A stretch of DNA of 64,000 nucleotides from Psychrobacter immobilis (GTDB lineage: Bacteria; Pseudomonadota; Gammaproteobacteria; Pseudomonadales; Moraxellaceae): positions 1-64,000 of the forward strand of contig NZ_CAJGZQ010000020.1 in the NCBI RefSeq assembly GCF_904846185.1. The letters are read 5' to 3'. Made by a program: the position numbers and the translations under genes. Within the stretch, counting starts at the first letter, position 1; every line of letters starts with the position of its first letter. The notes beneath the pieces were generated by a model, which did no database searches, had not been told where the DNA came from, and worked only from the letters and a program-made list of their open reading frames with translations. Below, piece by piece: positions 32,364 to 41,966 of this stretch.

Positions 32364-35351
32364 TTATGGCGTCATATTGGTCGTATCTACTGCCGCATTG
32401 AGAAACAACGTTGCTTCTGGCATTTTGTCATCATAAGTGATCATTTCAGTGATTGTTTGACGATTTATCACATCGGTAGTTATCTGTGATGTGCTATGTC
32501 CTAGCCATGTCACATTACGAAAAGTACGTGGTTGCTCAGGTGGTTCAACTGGACATAATAATGTCCACATTTGCCAAATGCGCTGATGAGTATCTGCATT
32601 TAATATCAGACGTGCCTGAGGCATATTGGCTTGATGAGTCGGTGGCTGGCTACTTGATGTGAGTGTTTGCGCAGTGGCAGGTGTTGATTTGAGTGGATCA
32701 GCCGCATTATATTTTAATACCCTTATGGGCAAGCTGGCATCTATAGCCACCGTACAATCCCAAATACTGGGACTGTCTATTTTGCTCCACCCTGTCAATG
32801 CTTGTATGGACAAATCACCATTGCCCAACTGCCACGTTTTGCCTTGTTCACAACGTTGCACACTGATATTCGTCATGTCCTTGGATTGGCTAGTGACTTT
32901 ATAGGCTTGCTCAAATGCAGACCAACGATCAGAGCGTCCTGCTTGCCAATACTGACTAATAGGTAAACGCTGATTAAGCTGAAAAACCGTCAAAGGTAAC
33001 AGCTCAGAAGCATTAGCATTAGAAGCTAAATACTTCTTATCAGTAGCAAGCGTATCCGTCAATCCAGCACTACTACTCTGCACAACCATACCCTCTAGTG
33101 TATCAACTGACAAGCTACCCAGCTGCTGCGCCAATGTCATCGACAGCTTATTCGCCGTTAGATTACTTGGCATCGTTCGTGCGGCATTGGGTCTGTGGTC
33201 AGATAAAAATAGCCAGCTGATGTTTTTCTTATGCGTATCTGTTGTGGATGACTGCTTATTATTGGTAACAGGATACTGCAACAAAGCAGCGCTTATATAG
33301 GGGTCACCCGTTGGTAAGATATACAAGGTCGGTATTGTCGTTAGTGATTGCTGATTGGCATAGACCGTCATCATTAATAAGGTTAGTGGCGGCAGTGCCA
33401 GCAAACGACTGATAAATCCTCGTGGTAGTAGCCATGGCAACATACTTAATAGTACCATCAGCAATATGGCGACATTCACAGGAGTATAAAGCCACGCTTC
33501 TGACAATGCAGGTAATGAAGTTAACCACGTTATCAGTTCATGCAATTTCGCGACAATGGCGCTAACAAGCAGCCAAATACTATCAGCAATAGCAGGTGAT
33601 AAAAGATAGCAAAGCCCTGCTAACAGATTAAGCGGCACAATCACCCAACCAAATAAACCGATAGCAAACAGATTGATGACAAGACCCCACAGCGACGCCT
33701 TGCCAAATAATAACAATGTAATAGGTAATAAAGTAATAAATAGCCAAAATTGTAATTTGAATACACGTTTGCCTATTATCCAAATACGCTTGAATACAGT
33801 ATTTACTACACTGGCATTATGAGCAGATGCCGTTTTTGATACGACGGCTGATTGCGTATATGATGTATCATCATATTTAAGGAGTAATGCCACTGCGATA
33901 AAAGATAGCCAGTACCCTGCCTGCCATAATACGTAGGGATCAAGCCATGCCATCAACACTGCCAAGGCAAACAACACCCGCATCGTACTAACCGGCAATA
34001 ATGTTAAACGGACCAAACCTATCGCGAATAACATCCATGCGGTACGAGCAGCGGGTACATCAAAACCAGTAAATAGCGCATAAATAAAAGCAGCAGCGAT
34101 CATCACCCACCAGCGCACTTGCCAACGCGGTACATAACGATAAACCCTTGGCCATAGCCGATCAAAAAGCAACACCGCCGCACCCGCCAGCATAATCGCT
34201 AAAAACAATACATGAGTGCCAGAGATAGCCAGCAAATGTGAAATACCAGCCAGTTGATATAGATCTTTGGTCTCACGATTGATTAAACTGCGATCACCTG
34301 TGAGCAAACTTAAAGTGACCGCTTCTGCCTGTTGCGTTGCTGTGGTCTGTGTTGACCAATCTTGATAAAAATGCTGGCGTAATTGCCAACGTCCTTGATT
34401 AATATAAGTCTGAAAACGCTGCAGATATGAAGAAGAGGCAAACGCTGGCTTTGATACCTCAGTATTGGTGACATTTGATGTGCCAACGGTCAATATATTA
34501 GCGACTCCATCAATATGACGACCTCGCAGCCAGCGATAACTGTCAAAACCAGATGGATTGCTCAACGCTTGCTCAGAAGTCGCCAGTGGTGCAAGCGCTA
34601 AACTCATAAACAGCTGATCGCCAGGTTGTAAATAATTTAAGCGGTCAAACGGATTGCTGTCCAAATTTTTCTTGGACGATTGTTTTGATGGTTTTTTTGG
34701 ATAACCATTGAGCAATACACGGTACGTGACATTTTTGCCGTTATTGTTATTCGAGTTATTTTCATACAATTTTTTATTACTTAGGCTATTATTTTCATCT
34801 ATTAGAAAGTTATTGGTCATGGCATCTAAATCTTCAACCGCCAACGCCGACACTAAGGGTGATATATCGCTAATGACAGCAACTTGTCGATAGCCACTGT
34901 CCGTGGCGACGTCATAAACGCTGTCACTTATTCCTTCGATGGTGACTAATGCTTGCACACGCATTGGCTCAGTGATTTCTGTTAATTCTGCTTGTTGATA
35001 GCTAATCAGGGCTTGCAGCGCACTGCCAATGATTAATCCAATTGCCAATACAGCAACTAAAACATGAGTCAAAATACGAAAGAAGAGTTTAGATTTATAT
35101 GAAGTATTATGTGAAGGATTACGTGAAGAGAGACCAGCAGTATGTTGCGATAAATGGCTGGGTTTTGCAGAAGGTACATTAAACTGGGCAATAACCATCA
35201 GGATAATAGCAAAAATAATGAGCAACAAAGATAAGGTGGGAGTATTTAATATATCCATTAACGATGAACTAGTGGGTATCGCCATACTATCTGCGACTGC
35301 CAAAACGCCCATCATGGCGATAATAATCAAGCTACCAATCAACCAGTACAC
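32364..35351 (-). CDS. comEC: ComEC/Rec2 family DNA uptake channel with degenerate C-terminal domain
   Basis: 995 residues. ComEC forms the inner-membrane channel for single-stranded DNA uptake. The competence domain is clear: LTGDRSLINRETKDLYQLAGISHLLAISG, AGYWLSFIAVALLL and a polytopic region to about residue 680. The last 300 residues occupy the position of the usual metallo-beta-lactamase-like domain, but I see no HxHxDH metal-binding motif; the metal site looks lost or the domain replaced. The start is GTG at 35351 with a perfect AAGGAG seven bases upstream. The protein is longer than most family members because of polar linkers (residues 185-225). Confidence 0.88.
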   Translation of the reverse strand: MYWLIGSLIIIAMMGVLAVADSMAIPTSSSLMDILNTPTLSLLLIIFAIILMVIAQFNVPSAKPSHLSQHTAGLSSRNPSHNTSYKSKLFFRILTHVLVAVLAIGLIIGSALQALISYQQAELTEITEPMRVQALVTIEGISDSVYDVATDSGYRQVAVISDISPLVSALAVEDLDAMTNNFLIDENNSLSNKKLYENNSNNNNGKNVTYRVLLNGYPKKPSKQSSKKNLDSNPFDRLNYLQPGDQLFMSLALAPLATSEQALSNPSGFDSYRWLRGRHIDGVANILTVGTSNVTNTEVSKPAFASSSYLQRFQTYINQGRWQLRQHFYQDWSTQTTATQQAEAVTLSLLTGDRSLINRETKDLYQLAGISHLLAISGTHVLFLAIMLAGAAVLLFDRLWPRVYRYVPRWQVRWWVMIAAAFIYALFTGFDVPAARTAWMLFAIGLVRLTLLPVSTMRVLFALAVLMAWLDPYVLWQAGYWLSFIAVALLLKYDDTSYTQSAVVSKTASAHNASVVNTVFKRIWIIGKRVFKLQFWLFITLLPITLLLFGKASLWGLVINLFAIGLFGWVIVPLNLLAGLCYLLSPAIADSIWLLVSAIVAKLHELITWLTSLPALSEAWLYTPVNVAILLMVLLSMLPWLLPRGFISRLLALPPLTLLMMTVYANQQSLTTIPTLYILPTGDPYISAALLQYPVTNNKQSSTTDTHKKNISWLFLSDHRPNAARTMPSNLTANKLSMTLAQQLGSLSVDTLEGMVVQSSSAGLTDTLATDKKYLASNANASELLPLTVFQLNQRLPISQYWQAGRSDRWSAFEQAYKVTSQSKDMTNISVQRCEQGKTWQLGNGDLSIQALTGWSKIDSPSIWDCTVAIDASLPIRVLKYNAADPLKSTPATAQTLTSSSQPPTHQANMPQARLILNADTHQRIWQMWTLLCPVEPPEQPRTFRNVTWLGHSTSQITTDVINRQTITEMITYDDKMPEATLFLNAAVDTTNMTP

Positions 35352-35674
35352 CAGCGCTCCTTGCTTGATGAGGTGAATATTAGTTTTTGCCTAAATAAAG
35401 CCATTTGTTATGATAAATAGCCACTTAATATGACGAAAATGTACCGAAACACCAAAACACAGATTGATACTAAAACCAGAAACAACAACTGATACGTCAT
35501 GCAATAGCATTTATATAACTATTACCCTATACTGACTGACATATTGCGATGATGATAATCTGACATCATTATCCTCTATATCCTCAGCTGTACACTTTAT
35601 GAATAATATTACTTTATAGCAGACCATCAATGCGATTGAGCGGACTGTAGCTAACGATTACAAAAGGCGATCCT
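35352..35674. other. 323-base divergent spacer, no gene seen
   Basis: Separates comEC from the DUF2062 gene on the opposite strand, so it must hold two divergent promoters. No operator or RNA motif was recognised. Confidence 0.4.
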
Positions 35675-36250
35675 GTGCCCCAAAAACGTCTGAAAGACCT
35701 GCTTCCTACGCCAGAGAAAATCTTAGAAAGTCGCACCTTAAAACTGTTCGCACCGCATTTGGCTGATCCACGATTATGGCACTTTAATCGACATAGCTTA
35801 AATAAAGCGGTCTATATTGGGGTGCTTAGTGCGTTTTTCCCATTGCCAGGGCAGATGCTACTGGCTCTAGTTGGCTCATTAATTTTTCGTGCCAATGTTC
35901 CCATGGCACTCGGTTTGACTTGGATTACCAATCCACTCACGAGCTTGCCGATCTTTTATGCAGGCTATTATATCGGTGCCAAAATCCTTGACGTACCGAT
36001 GATTAGTCTGCGGCTTATCGGCAGGATGATTGCTGATTTTAGCTTATGGGCACTGTCAGATGGTGCAAATCCATTTATTACTTATCGCGGCACGGTATCG
36101 ATTGCTGCTTTTTGCATAGGCTTGACGATCTTAGCGATTGTGACCAGCATCGTTTGTGGACTGGCATTTAAGGCGGTTTGGCGCTACAAAACCGTCGTGA
36201 GCTGGCAAAAGCGTCAGCAAGAACCTTCTGATAAATCGCCTAAAATCTAA
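35675..36250 (+). CDS. DUF2062 domain-containing membrane protein
   Basis: 191 residues. The N-terminal HLADPRLWHFNRHSLNKAV leads into hydrophobic segments FFPLPGQMLLALVGSLIFR and LGLTWITNPLTSLPIFYAGYYIG, a typical DUF2062 pattern. A final membrane segment lies near residues 148-170. Function unknown. The start is GTG with AAAGG about 9 bases upstream. Confidence 0.85.
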   Translation: MPQKRLKDLLPTPEKILESRTLKLFAPHLADPRLWHFNRHSLNKAVYIGVLSAFFPLPGQMLLALVGSLIFRANVPMALGLTWITNPLTSLPIFYAGYYIGAKILDVPMISLRLIGRMIADFSLWALSDGANPFITYRGTVSIAAFCIGLTILAIVTSIVCGLAFKAVWRYKTVVSWQKRQQEPSDKSPKI

Positions 36251-36433
36251 TATATACTGCTGTTACCAAGTCATGGTAACCATAACGTAGCGAACCACCC
36301 TTTACTATCAACCATTCACTAACGATAGCAATCTAGGTCACCATCTATCCTCGATTATTCTATGCTATGTCTCGATATCACCTTAAGCTGGCTATGACTT
36401 AAAAACAAAAGTCATTTTCTTTGTTGATACCAG

Positions 36434-36745
36434 TCACTCTGCTTCTTTATTCTTTTCTATGGCTGCGAGGATGTTGTCCGTAAGGCTAGTGTCCATCACG
36501 AAAACTTCAACTACTTTTTCATCTTTAAGTAATGTATAGCGTTTGCCCGTTGCACTGTCTTGAGCTTTTAGATCATAATCAACGCCAGCCAAAGTAATGG
36601 CATCAAAAACGGGTGTTAATAGGTCTATTTGTGCCTGTTTATCAATTGTCTCGAATAACGTCACATCCATATAGGGTTTTAACGGTTCATTGCCTTCTTC
36701 GGCACTGCCAAAAGCAGCGATTGGGTCGTCATCTCTATCCATCAT
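36434..36745 (-). CDS. Small acidic hypothetical protein
   Basis: 103 residues, strongly acidic at the N-terminus (MMDRDDDPIAAFGSAEEGNE), then a compact region resembling a signal-transducing-protein fold (PYMDVTLFETIDKQAQIDLL, TLLKDEKVVEVFVMD). No membrane segment or known motif. The start is the ATG pair at 36740-36745. It stands alone between DUF2062 and a MITE-like element. Conserved function unknown. Confidence 0.6.
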   Translation of the reverse strand: MMDRDDDPIAAFGSAEEGNEPLKPYMDVTLFETIDKQAQIDLLTPVFDAITLAGVDYDLKAQDSATGKRYTLLKDEKVVEVFVMDTSLTDNILAAIEKNKEAE

Positions 36746-36845
36746 AATAGTCCTTCTTCAATAAATTGGCGGCATTTTGCAGCCCCATTTTGCGTTTATT
36801 TTTATTAAAACTTAGGGTCTGTTGAACATAAATCTTGTCGTTCTA

Positions 36846-37008
36846 GGGTATATCCTCATTTAATAATGATGATAAAAGCAAGACAAATTGCCGTTAAACA
36901 AGAGAAACAACACAGATCATAGTAAATATTAATCAGCAGTTCAGTTCAACGACGTTTGATAAAGTTTAGCCCATGTAGATAACAATTGACTTAAATCAGG
37001 ACACACCC
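36846..37008. mobile_element. MITE-like inverted-repeat element, copy 3 (diverged)
   Basis: 163 bases with ends GGGTATATCCTCATT and ATCAGGACACACCC, flanked by TA on both sides. The interior keeps AAATTGCCGTTAAACAAG and AAGTTTAGCCCATGTAGAT in the same order as copy 1, so this is an old family member. Confidence 0.7.
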
Positions 37009-37085
37009 TACTACTTAATAACCATAACCATAACCATTTACGCTATTAAAAATAAAGCGTTAAAAAATGCAGTGTTAAAAAACAG

Positions 37086-37766
37086 TTAATACTGCTCCCA
37101 ATGACCATTACGTAGCAATAACTGACGATCTGCCAACGCCGCGAGATTGCGATCATGTGTCACCATTAATAGTGCGGTCTGCATGGTATTTTGCAGCTCT
37201 GATAATAATCCAAACACGCTTTGCGCATTGTCATAGTCCAAATTACCAGTTGGCTCATCTGCCAAAATGAGCGATGGCTTCGTAACCAAAGCACGGGCAA
37301 TAGCCACACGCTGACGCTCGCCGCCCGATAGCTCACCAGGTCTATGCGCCAGACGGTGCTCAAGTCCGACACTTTCTAGTATCGCAATTGCTTGCTCTCT
37401 TGCTGAAGTCGTTGAGACCTCTGGTCGCATCAATAACGGCATCGCAACGTTTTCAATGGCAGTAAATTCGGCTAATAAGTGATGAAACTGATAAATAAAT
37501 CCCAGATGCTTGTTACGCATGGCACCGCGCTCAGTTTCATTCATGCTATTTAACAATTGACCATGTAGCCAGACCTCGCCGCTGGTTGGCGTATCAAGAC
37601 CACCAAGCAAGTGTAGCAAAGTGCTCTTGCCTGAACCACTGGTGCCAACGATGGCGATGCGCTCGCCAGCATGGACGGTCAAATCCAAGCCAGTCAATAC
37701 TTGCGTACTAACCGCCCCTTCATCATATATCTTGTTGATATTTTTCGCCTCTAAAATGGCAGACAT
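37086..37766 (-). CDS. lolD: Lipoprotein-releasing system ATP-binding protein LolD
   Basis: 226 residues. Walker [11 protein letters not shown]-loop [23 protein letters not shown] (the LLxEF form is typical of LolD), signature LSGGERQR, Walker [13 protein letters not shown] and the H-loop MVTHDR are all intact. LolD powers extraction of outer-membrane lipoproteins from the inner membrane to the carrier LolA. The permease gene lies directly upstream on the same strand with a 155-base gap. Confidence 0.95.
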   Translation of the reverse strand: MSAILEAKNINKIYDEGAVSTQVLTGLDLTVHAGERIAIVGTSGSGKSTLLHLLGGLDTPTSGEVWLHGQLLNSMNETERGAMRNKHLGFIYQFHHLLAEFTAIENVAMPLLMRPEVSTTSAREQAIAILESVGLEHRLAHRPGELSGGERQRVAIARALVTKPSLILADEPTGNLDYDNAQSVFGLLSELQNTMQTALLMVTHDRNLAALADRQLLLRNGHWEQY

Positions 37767-37921
37767 GGCTTTTCCTTTATTCTATTTATACTGGTATTGA
37801 TGCTGTATTCAGCGCTACAAACAATTTATCAGCCTAAACTTGCATTAAAATTAATTTTAACTAACAAGCATTGGTGATAACTTAAACTGTATATAAAAAC
37901 TTAAGCGGCATATAAAATCAT

Positions 37922-39163
37922 TTATTCATAACGCAACGTCTGTGCTGGCTGAATCTTAGCCGCTCGGCGTGCTGGATAAATAGTTGCCAAAAAGCTCAGT
38001 ACGAAAGACGCACCTGTAATCAATACTACATCTAGTACACGCAACTCTGATGGCAAATAATTAACAAAATACGCATCAAACAAGTTCAAATTAAAGACTT
38101 GATTAATAAAGCCTAAAATATCACTCACTGTAAGCGCAAATATCACGCCCAGTATCGTACCAGCAATCGTACCAATCACACCGATGACCACGCCTTGCAC
38201 CATAAACACTTGGGTAATCAAACGAGGAGATGCACCAAAAGTTTTTAGAATCGCAATATCCGCTTTTTTATCAGTTACGAGCATCACTAGGCTGGAGACA
38301 ATATTAAAAGCTGCTACTAAGATAATTAAAAATAGCAGCAAGCCGACCATGGCTTTTTCCATTTGAATCGCACCAAATAGGTTGCCATGCGTTTGTGTCC
38401 AATCATTAGGATACAATTGCTGAGGGGCAATAGCGGCGGCTTTTTCTGCTGCCATCGGAGCGGTAAAGATGTCATTGAGCTTCATACGCACACCCTGCGC
38501 GCCATCTGGCAGACGCAACAGTTTTGCCGCATCACCCATCGGGATAAATGCCATGAGGCTATCCACTTCTGGACTGATGGTAAAAATACCTGTCAAGGTA
38601 AAGCGCTTGAATCGTGGTATCACGCCAGCTGGTGAAGGCGATGCCTCTGGCAGCACTAGCGTCACTTTATCACCCAGTTGCAGCCCTAGAGACTGTACCA
38701 TCTCTTCACCTAGTACAATATTGAACTCACCACTTTGTAAAGTATCAATACTGCCTTGAACCATATGTTCATTGATAATAGAGACATCTTTTTCGTATTC
38801 AGGATCGACACCAGTGACCATAATCCCTGCAACCTGACCGTTTGACGTCAACATCCCTTGCAGTTGAATAAAAGGCGCTACAGCTGCCACTTCAGGATCT
38901 TCTTTAATTTTATCAGCCAATTGCTTCCAATCACTGATAATCTCGGTGGAAACGACCGTTGCTTGCGGAACCATACCCAAAATACGGGTTTTTAACTCCC
39001 GATCAAAACCATTCATGACTGATAGCACCGTGATCAATACGGCAACCCCAAGAGTCAAACCAATCATCGAGATAAGCGAGATAAAGGAGATAAAACCATT
39101 ACTACGCTCTGCTCGGGTGTATCGTAAGCCGATAAACAACGCTAAAGGACGAAACATATTCAA
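37922..39163 (-). CDS. Lipoprotein-releasing system permease (LolC/E family, LolF-like)
   Basis: 413 residues. An N-terminal membrane segment (FISFISLISMIGLTLGVAVLITVLSVMNGFDRE) is followed by a large periplasmic domain of about 210 residues and three more membrane segments, ending in YPARRAAKIQPAQTLRYE, a MacB/FtsX-type end. The FISxxSxxGxxxGVxxLIxVLSVMNGF start is diagnostic. Only one permease gene accompanies lolD, which fits the homodimeric LolF arrangement reported for Acinetobacter-type bacteria, instead of LolC plus LolE. The ATG is at 39163. Confidence 0.93.
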   Translation of the reverse strand: MNMFRPLALFIGLRYTRAERSNGFISFISLISMIGLTLGVAVLITVLSVMNGFDRELKTRILGMVPQATVVSTEIISDWKQLADKIKEDPEVAAVAPFIQLQGMLTSNGQVAGIMVTGVDPEYEKDVSIINEHMVQGSIDTLQSGEFNIVLGEEMVQSLGLQLGDKVTLVLPEASPSPAGVIPRFKRFTLTGIFTISPEVDSLMAFIPMGDAAKLLRLPDGAQGVRMKLNDIFTAPMAAEKAAAIAPQQLYPNDWTQTHGNLFGAIQMEKAMVGLLLFLIILVAAFNIVSSLVMLVTDKKADIAILKTFGASPRLITQVFMVQGVVIGVIGTIAGTILGVIFALTVSDILGFINQVFNLNLFDAYFVNYLPSELRVLDVVLITGASFVLSFLATIYPARRAAKIQPAQTLRYE

Positions 39164-39610
39164 ACTCTTTATCTTATCTACGTGCGACTTTATATATACT
39201 ATAAAACGAGCAACAGCAAATGCATCTCACACCTGCACTTGTCATAGTCACATATAAATCGAACACAAAAACAGGGTTTCAGACGAGCCAAAGACAGCCG
39301 TCAAAAGGGAGCTAGTTTGACACAATTTGGCTGATATGTGCCAGTCATTAGCAAAAACTGGGCGTATTTTTTAATAAAAAACTGGCTTTTGTTACTATTT
39401 TTTATGAGGGGCTTGCTATTACTTGCGTCAATACCTATATATTGTATGCTAAGGACAATTGTCATTAACCATTCATTGTGGTTTGTTGACCCTTTACTGA
39501 TGACAACGTTGCCAACTATCATAAATCTATCGTGTTAAATAGAGCCTTATGATAGCCAGCAATAGCCGTTTCAGGTCCAAACCTCACGCTGACTAATTTT
39601 GAGTATCTTC
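39164..39610. other. 447-base divergent spacer
   Basis: Two overlapping frames of 66-73 codons on opposite strands (about 39301-39538) show no ribosome binding site or known motif and are treated as chance. The region should hold the promoters of the lol permease gene and the gene at 39611. Confidence 0.4.
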
Positions 39611-40585
39611 ATGACCATTAATTATCAATATAAAAACGTCCAATCTCCCACCAAAATCACCATGACTGATGAACAATCTGCAGGTCACGCCGATCATTGG
39701 AGTATTCTGACCGATGACATGAGTCATGACGTGCCAGAATGGCTACAAAAAATGATCGAAAAGGCGGCCATGCCTAAAGGTCTCAATAGCAATGTCAGCG
39801 CTCAAGACAGCTGCCTATTGCTGTCTGAAAACCAGCCTTGTCATATCAATCAAGTATTGGCCATGAAAAATGGCAAGCCTGAATGCTTTATCAATGCTTA
39901 TCCTTGTGTCGATAGCCCGTATGGACTCAATTGTAAGATTGAGCGCATCATTGCCAATGACAATTCACACGATGCTGTATTACGCTTGCGTACCGCTGAT
40001 GGCAGTATTATTTACGCCTTTGACCAGCTCTACACCACCAATCGCCATTTATATCAGCGAGACACATCTTACTTTGTGAACTTTAGCGCTTGGGCACATG
40101 AGATTAAGCTAAGTGAGCAAAACGAAGTCATCATGATTGAAGATCAAGAAGCGATCCGCTACCACCGTGCATTTAACGACATCGTTGCCGCTAATGATGG
40201 AAAAATACCCGATGATCTGCAAGAGCAAATCAAAGAATGGAAACCAGAGACCAAAGCACAAATGGCGCCAGTTGAGATCAACTTAGGTCACATGTGTGCC
40301 TATCTATTTGGTGATACTTTGGGACAAGAAGATGAAGCATGGTGCCAAGGTCAGGTGCTCGGCAAGCAAGAAACAACATTTAATGATAAATCCATTATCC
40401 TGTTTGATGTCGTGATACTACGCGAACAAGATGCCGATCCTTTCGTGATTCGTATCGGTGCGCTCAACACGCCAGAGACGGCTTCTATTAAAGTGCATGA
40501 CTACGTACAAGCGAACGTCTGGCTACAAGCTGCCATCTATAAAGAAAACCAGCAAAGTGCAGCGCAGCAATCAAAAGCCAGTTAA
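39611..40585 (+). CDS. Hypothetical protein, conserved-looking, no recognised domain
   Basis: About 324 residues, soluble and acidic. Eight cysteines occur in the first two thirds, including ECFINAYPCVDSPYGLNC. The N-terminal half may be beta-rich (LRLRTADGSIIYAFDQLYTTN), and the second half has GHMCAYLFGDTL and a strand-like IILFDVVILREQD. No signal peptide or membrane segment. The start could be ATG 39611, TTG 39599 or ATG 39662. It is monocistronic and is ended by a very strong terminator. I do not recognise the family. Confidence 0.65.
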   Translation: MTINYQYKNVQSPTKITMTDEQSAGHADHWSILTDDMSHDVPEWLQKMIEKAAMPKGLNSNVSAQDSCLLLSENQPCHINQVLAMKNGKPECFINAYPCVDSPYGLNCKIERIIANDNSHDAVLRLRTADGSIIYAFDQLYTTNRHLYQRDTSYFVNFSAWAHEIKLSEQNEVIMIEDQEAIRYHRAFNDIVAANDGKIPDDLQEQIKEWKPETKAQMAPVEINLGHMCAYLFGDTLGQEDEAWCQGQVLGKQETTFNDKSIILFDVVILREQDADPFVIRIGALNTPETASIKVHDYVQANVWLQAAIYKENQQSAAQQSKAS

Positions 40586-40641
40586 CTACTTTACGAGTCA
40601 TCCGCTACTTTTAAGAATGACCATTAAATGTATCATCAAAT

Positions 40642-40673
40642 AAAAAGCCCCTAATAAGCATTAGGGGCTTTTT
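40642..40673. terminator. Very strong bidirectional terminator
   Basis: AAAAAGCCCCTAAT (40642-40655) and ATTAGGGGCTTTTT (40660-40673) form a perfect 14-bp stem around AAGC. It serves the convergent genes at 39611-40585 and 40716-41105. Confidence 0.93.
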
Positions 40674-40715
40674 GTCTTCTTACAATCGTCAGGATAAAAC
40701 CCTGAAAATATAAAA

Positions 40716-41105
40716 TTAAGCCATGGTCGTCATTGATTTGATACGAGTATATAGCTCTTTTTGTTCAGCACTTGGGCGTGCCGTTTGTACTGCCATCAGT
40801 TGTGACATATCGCCTTCAACGCGAATTTTACCACCCATAAATGCACCCATAATTTCATTGGTATCGAAATCAGTGATGATTGATTGCAAGATACTGCGGT
40901 CAAGCAACAATGTGGTTGTCGCTGCATCGTTCAAGCCGCGATGCAATAAACCGTTTGCAAAGTTTGCTTCAATGTCTTGCTCAGTGTCAGATACTTTTAG
41001 ATTGACGATCATATTCGCCAGTGCTGGCGGCAAATTTAGCTCGCCTGCCTCATTACCCATTTGCTCAACTTGCTCAAACCACTCATCTGTCAAAAAAACT
41101 GCCAT
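40716..41105 (-). CDS. SCP2 sterol-binding-fold protein
   Basis: 129 residues. The pattern FLTDEWFEQVEQM, then TTTLLLDRSILQSIITDFD and IMGAFMGGKIRVEGDMSQLM, is typical of stand-alone SCP2-domain proteins, which bind lipids or acyl chains in a hydrophobic cavity. No signal peptide. The ATG is at 41105. Function in bacteria is not defined. Confidence 0.85.
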   Translation of the reverse strand: MAVFLTDEWFEQVEQMGNEAGELNLPPALANMIVNLKVSDTEQDIEANFANGLLHRGLNDAATTTLLLDRSILQSIITDFDTNEIMGAFMGGKIRVEGDMSQLMAVQTARPSAEQKELYTRIKSMTTMA

Positions 41106-41966
41106 ATTATTGTCCTTAATTGGTGTTATTTCAGGCTACCGTTGTTTGGCTCACTCGCCTGACTGGATATCAAGTGATAAAATAGTTGCTCATAATAGCA
41201 GTACAAAAACTGCTATCATCACTTATATTTAGCCTCATTATAAGGGTCGACTTGATGATAAGTAAAACTTATTTAGAGTGCTTATGCGGCCATTGTTACA
41301 AAAATGCTGCTGGTCATGATATCTAAGCGTAGTAATTACTGTCCCTCTATCACCAAAATGTATTTCTAGAATCGTGATAAAATTGGGTATAAAATAGACA
41401 GATTGCACAGCTATAATAAGTTGCTTGCTAAGATTTTTACCAAAGAGTTTGTATTTTGCCGCATAGTTCTGATGATATTTGATTAGGATTGCGTTACAAT
41501 ACCCTTAAACAGAGTCGGGAGTTTTAACTAAACATTACGCAAACATGTTTTTTTGTCAGCCGCCGCTAGCATACGTCTATGGTCAGTACATTTTTATGGC
41601 CCTATGGATATTGGTATCTATCTTCATTAGTACAGCATTTTTGGTAATAATTAAGATAAATACTTCACCTCTTTAGATGTTTGATGCTCAAAAACGGCGC
41701 ATCTTCTTATTCACCTTAATGATTTATTAACAATCCTACTATCGACCAGCTGTGAGTGTCGTGCGTTTAAAACGCCTTTATGCCTCAATACCAGCTGATA
41801 CAAAGCGAAAGCTTAGATTGATAGTTAATAATATTATGGTGATAAGCGAGACAAAAAACAGCATGTGCCGCGATTCTATTTTTATCTGACTATTACTTTT
41901 ATGATGCAGATAGCGCGGAGAGTTAGTTAATTCTGTTGATAATTCGGGCTGTAAAGGAATCATCCA
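41106..41966. other. 861-base spacer upstream of ccoN
   Basis: The longest gap in the window. No coding frame has support. It holds a hairpin (ATAGCAGT 41195-41202, ACTGCTAT 41209-41216) near the SCP2 gene start. A canonical FNR/ANR box (TTGATnnnnATCAA) was searched for by eye, because cbb3 operons are often controlled by one, but none was found. Confidence 0.5.

Noticed and set aside
39301-39538. Overlapping 66-73 codon frames on both strands
   Set aside because: No ribosome binding site or recognisable motif; they lie in a divergent promoter region and overlap each other.
41680-41692. TTTGATGCTCAAA as an FNR/ANR box for ccoN
   Set aside because: The half sites are too close (TTGA-TGC-TCAA) to match TTGAT-N4-ATCAA.
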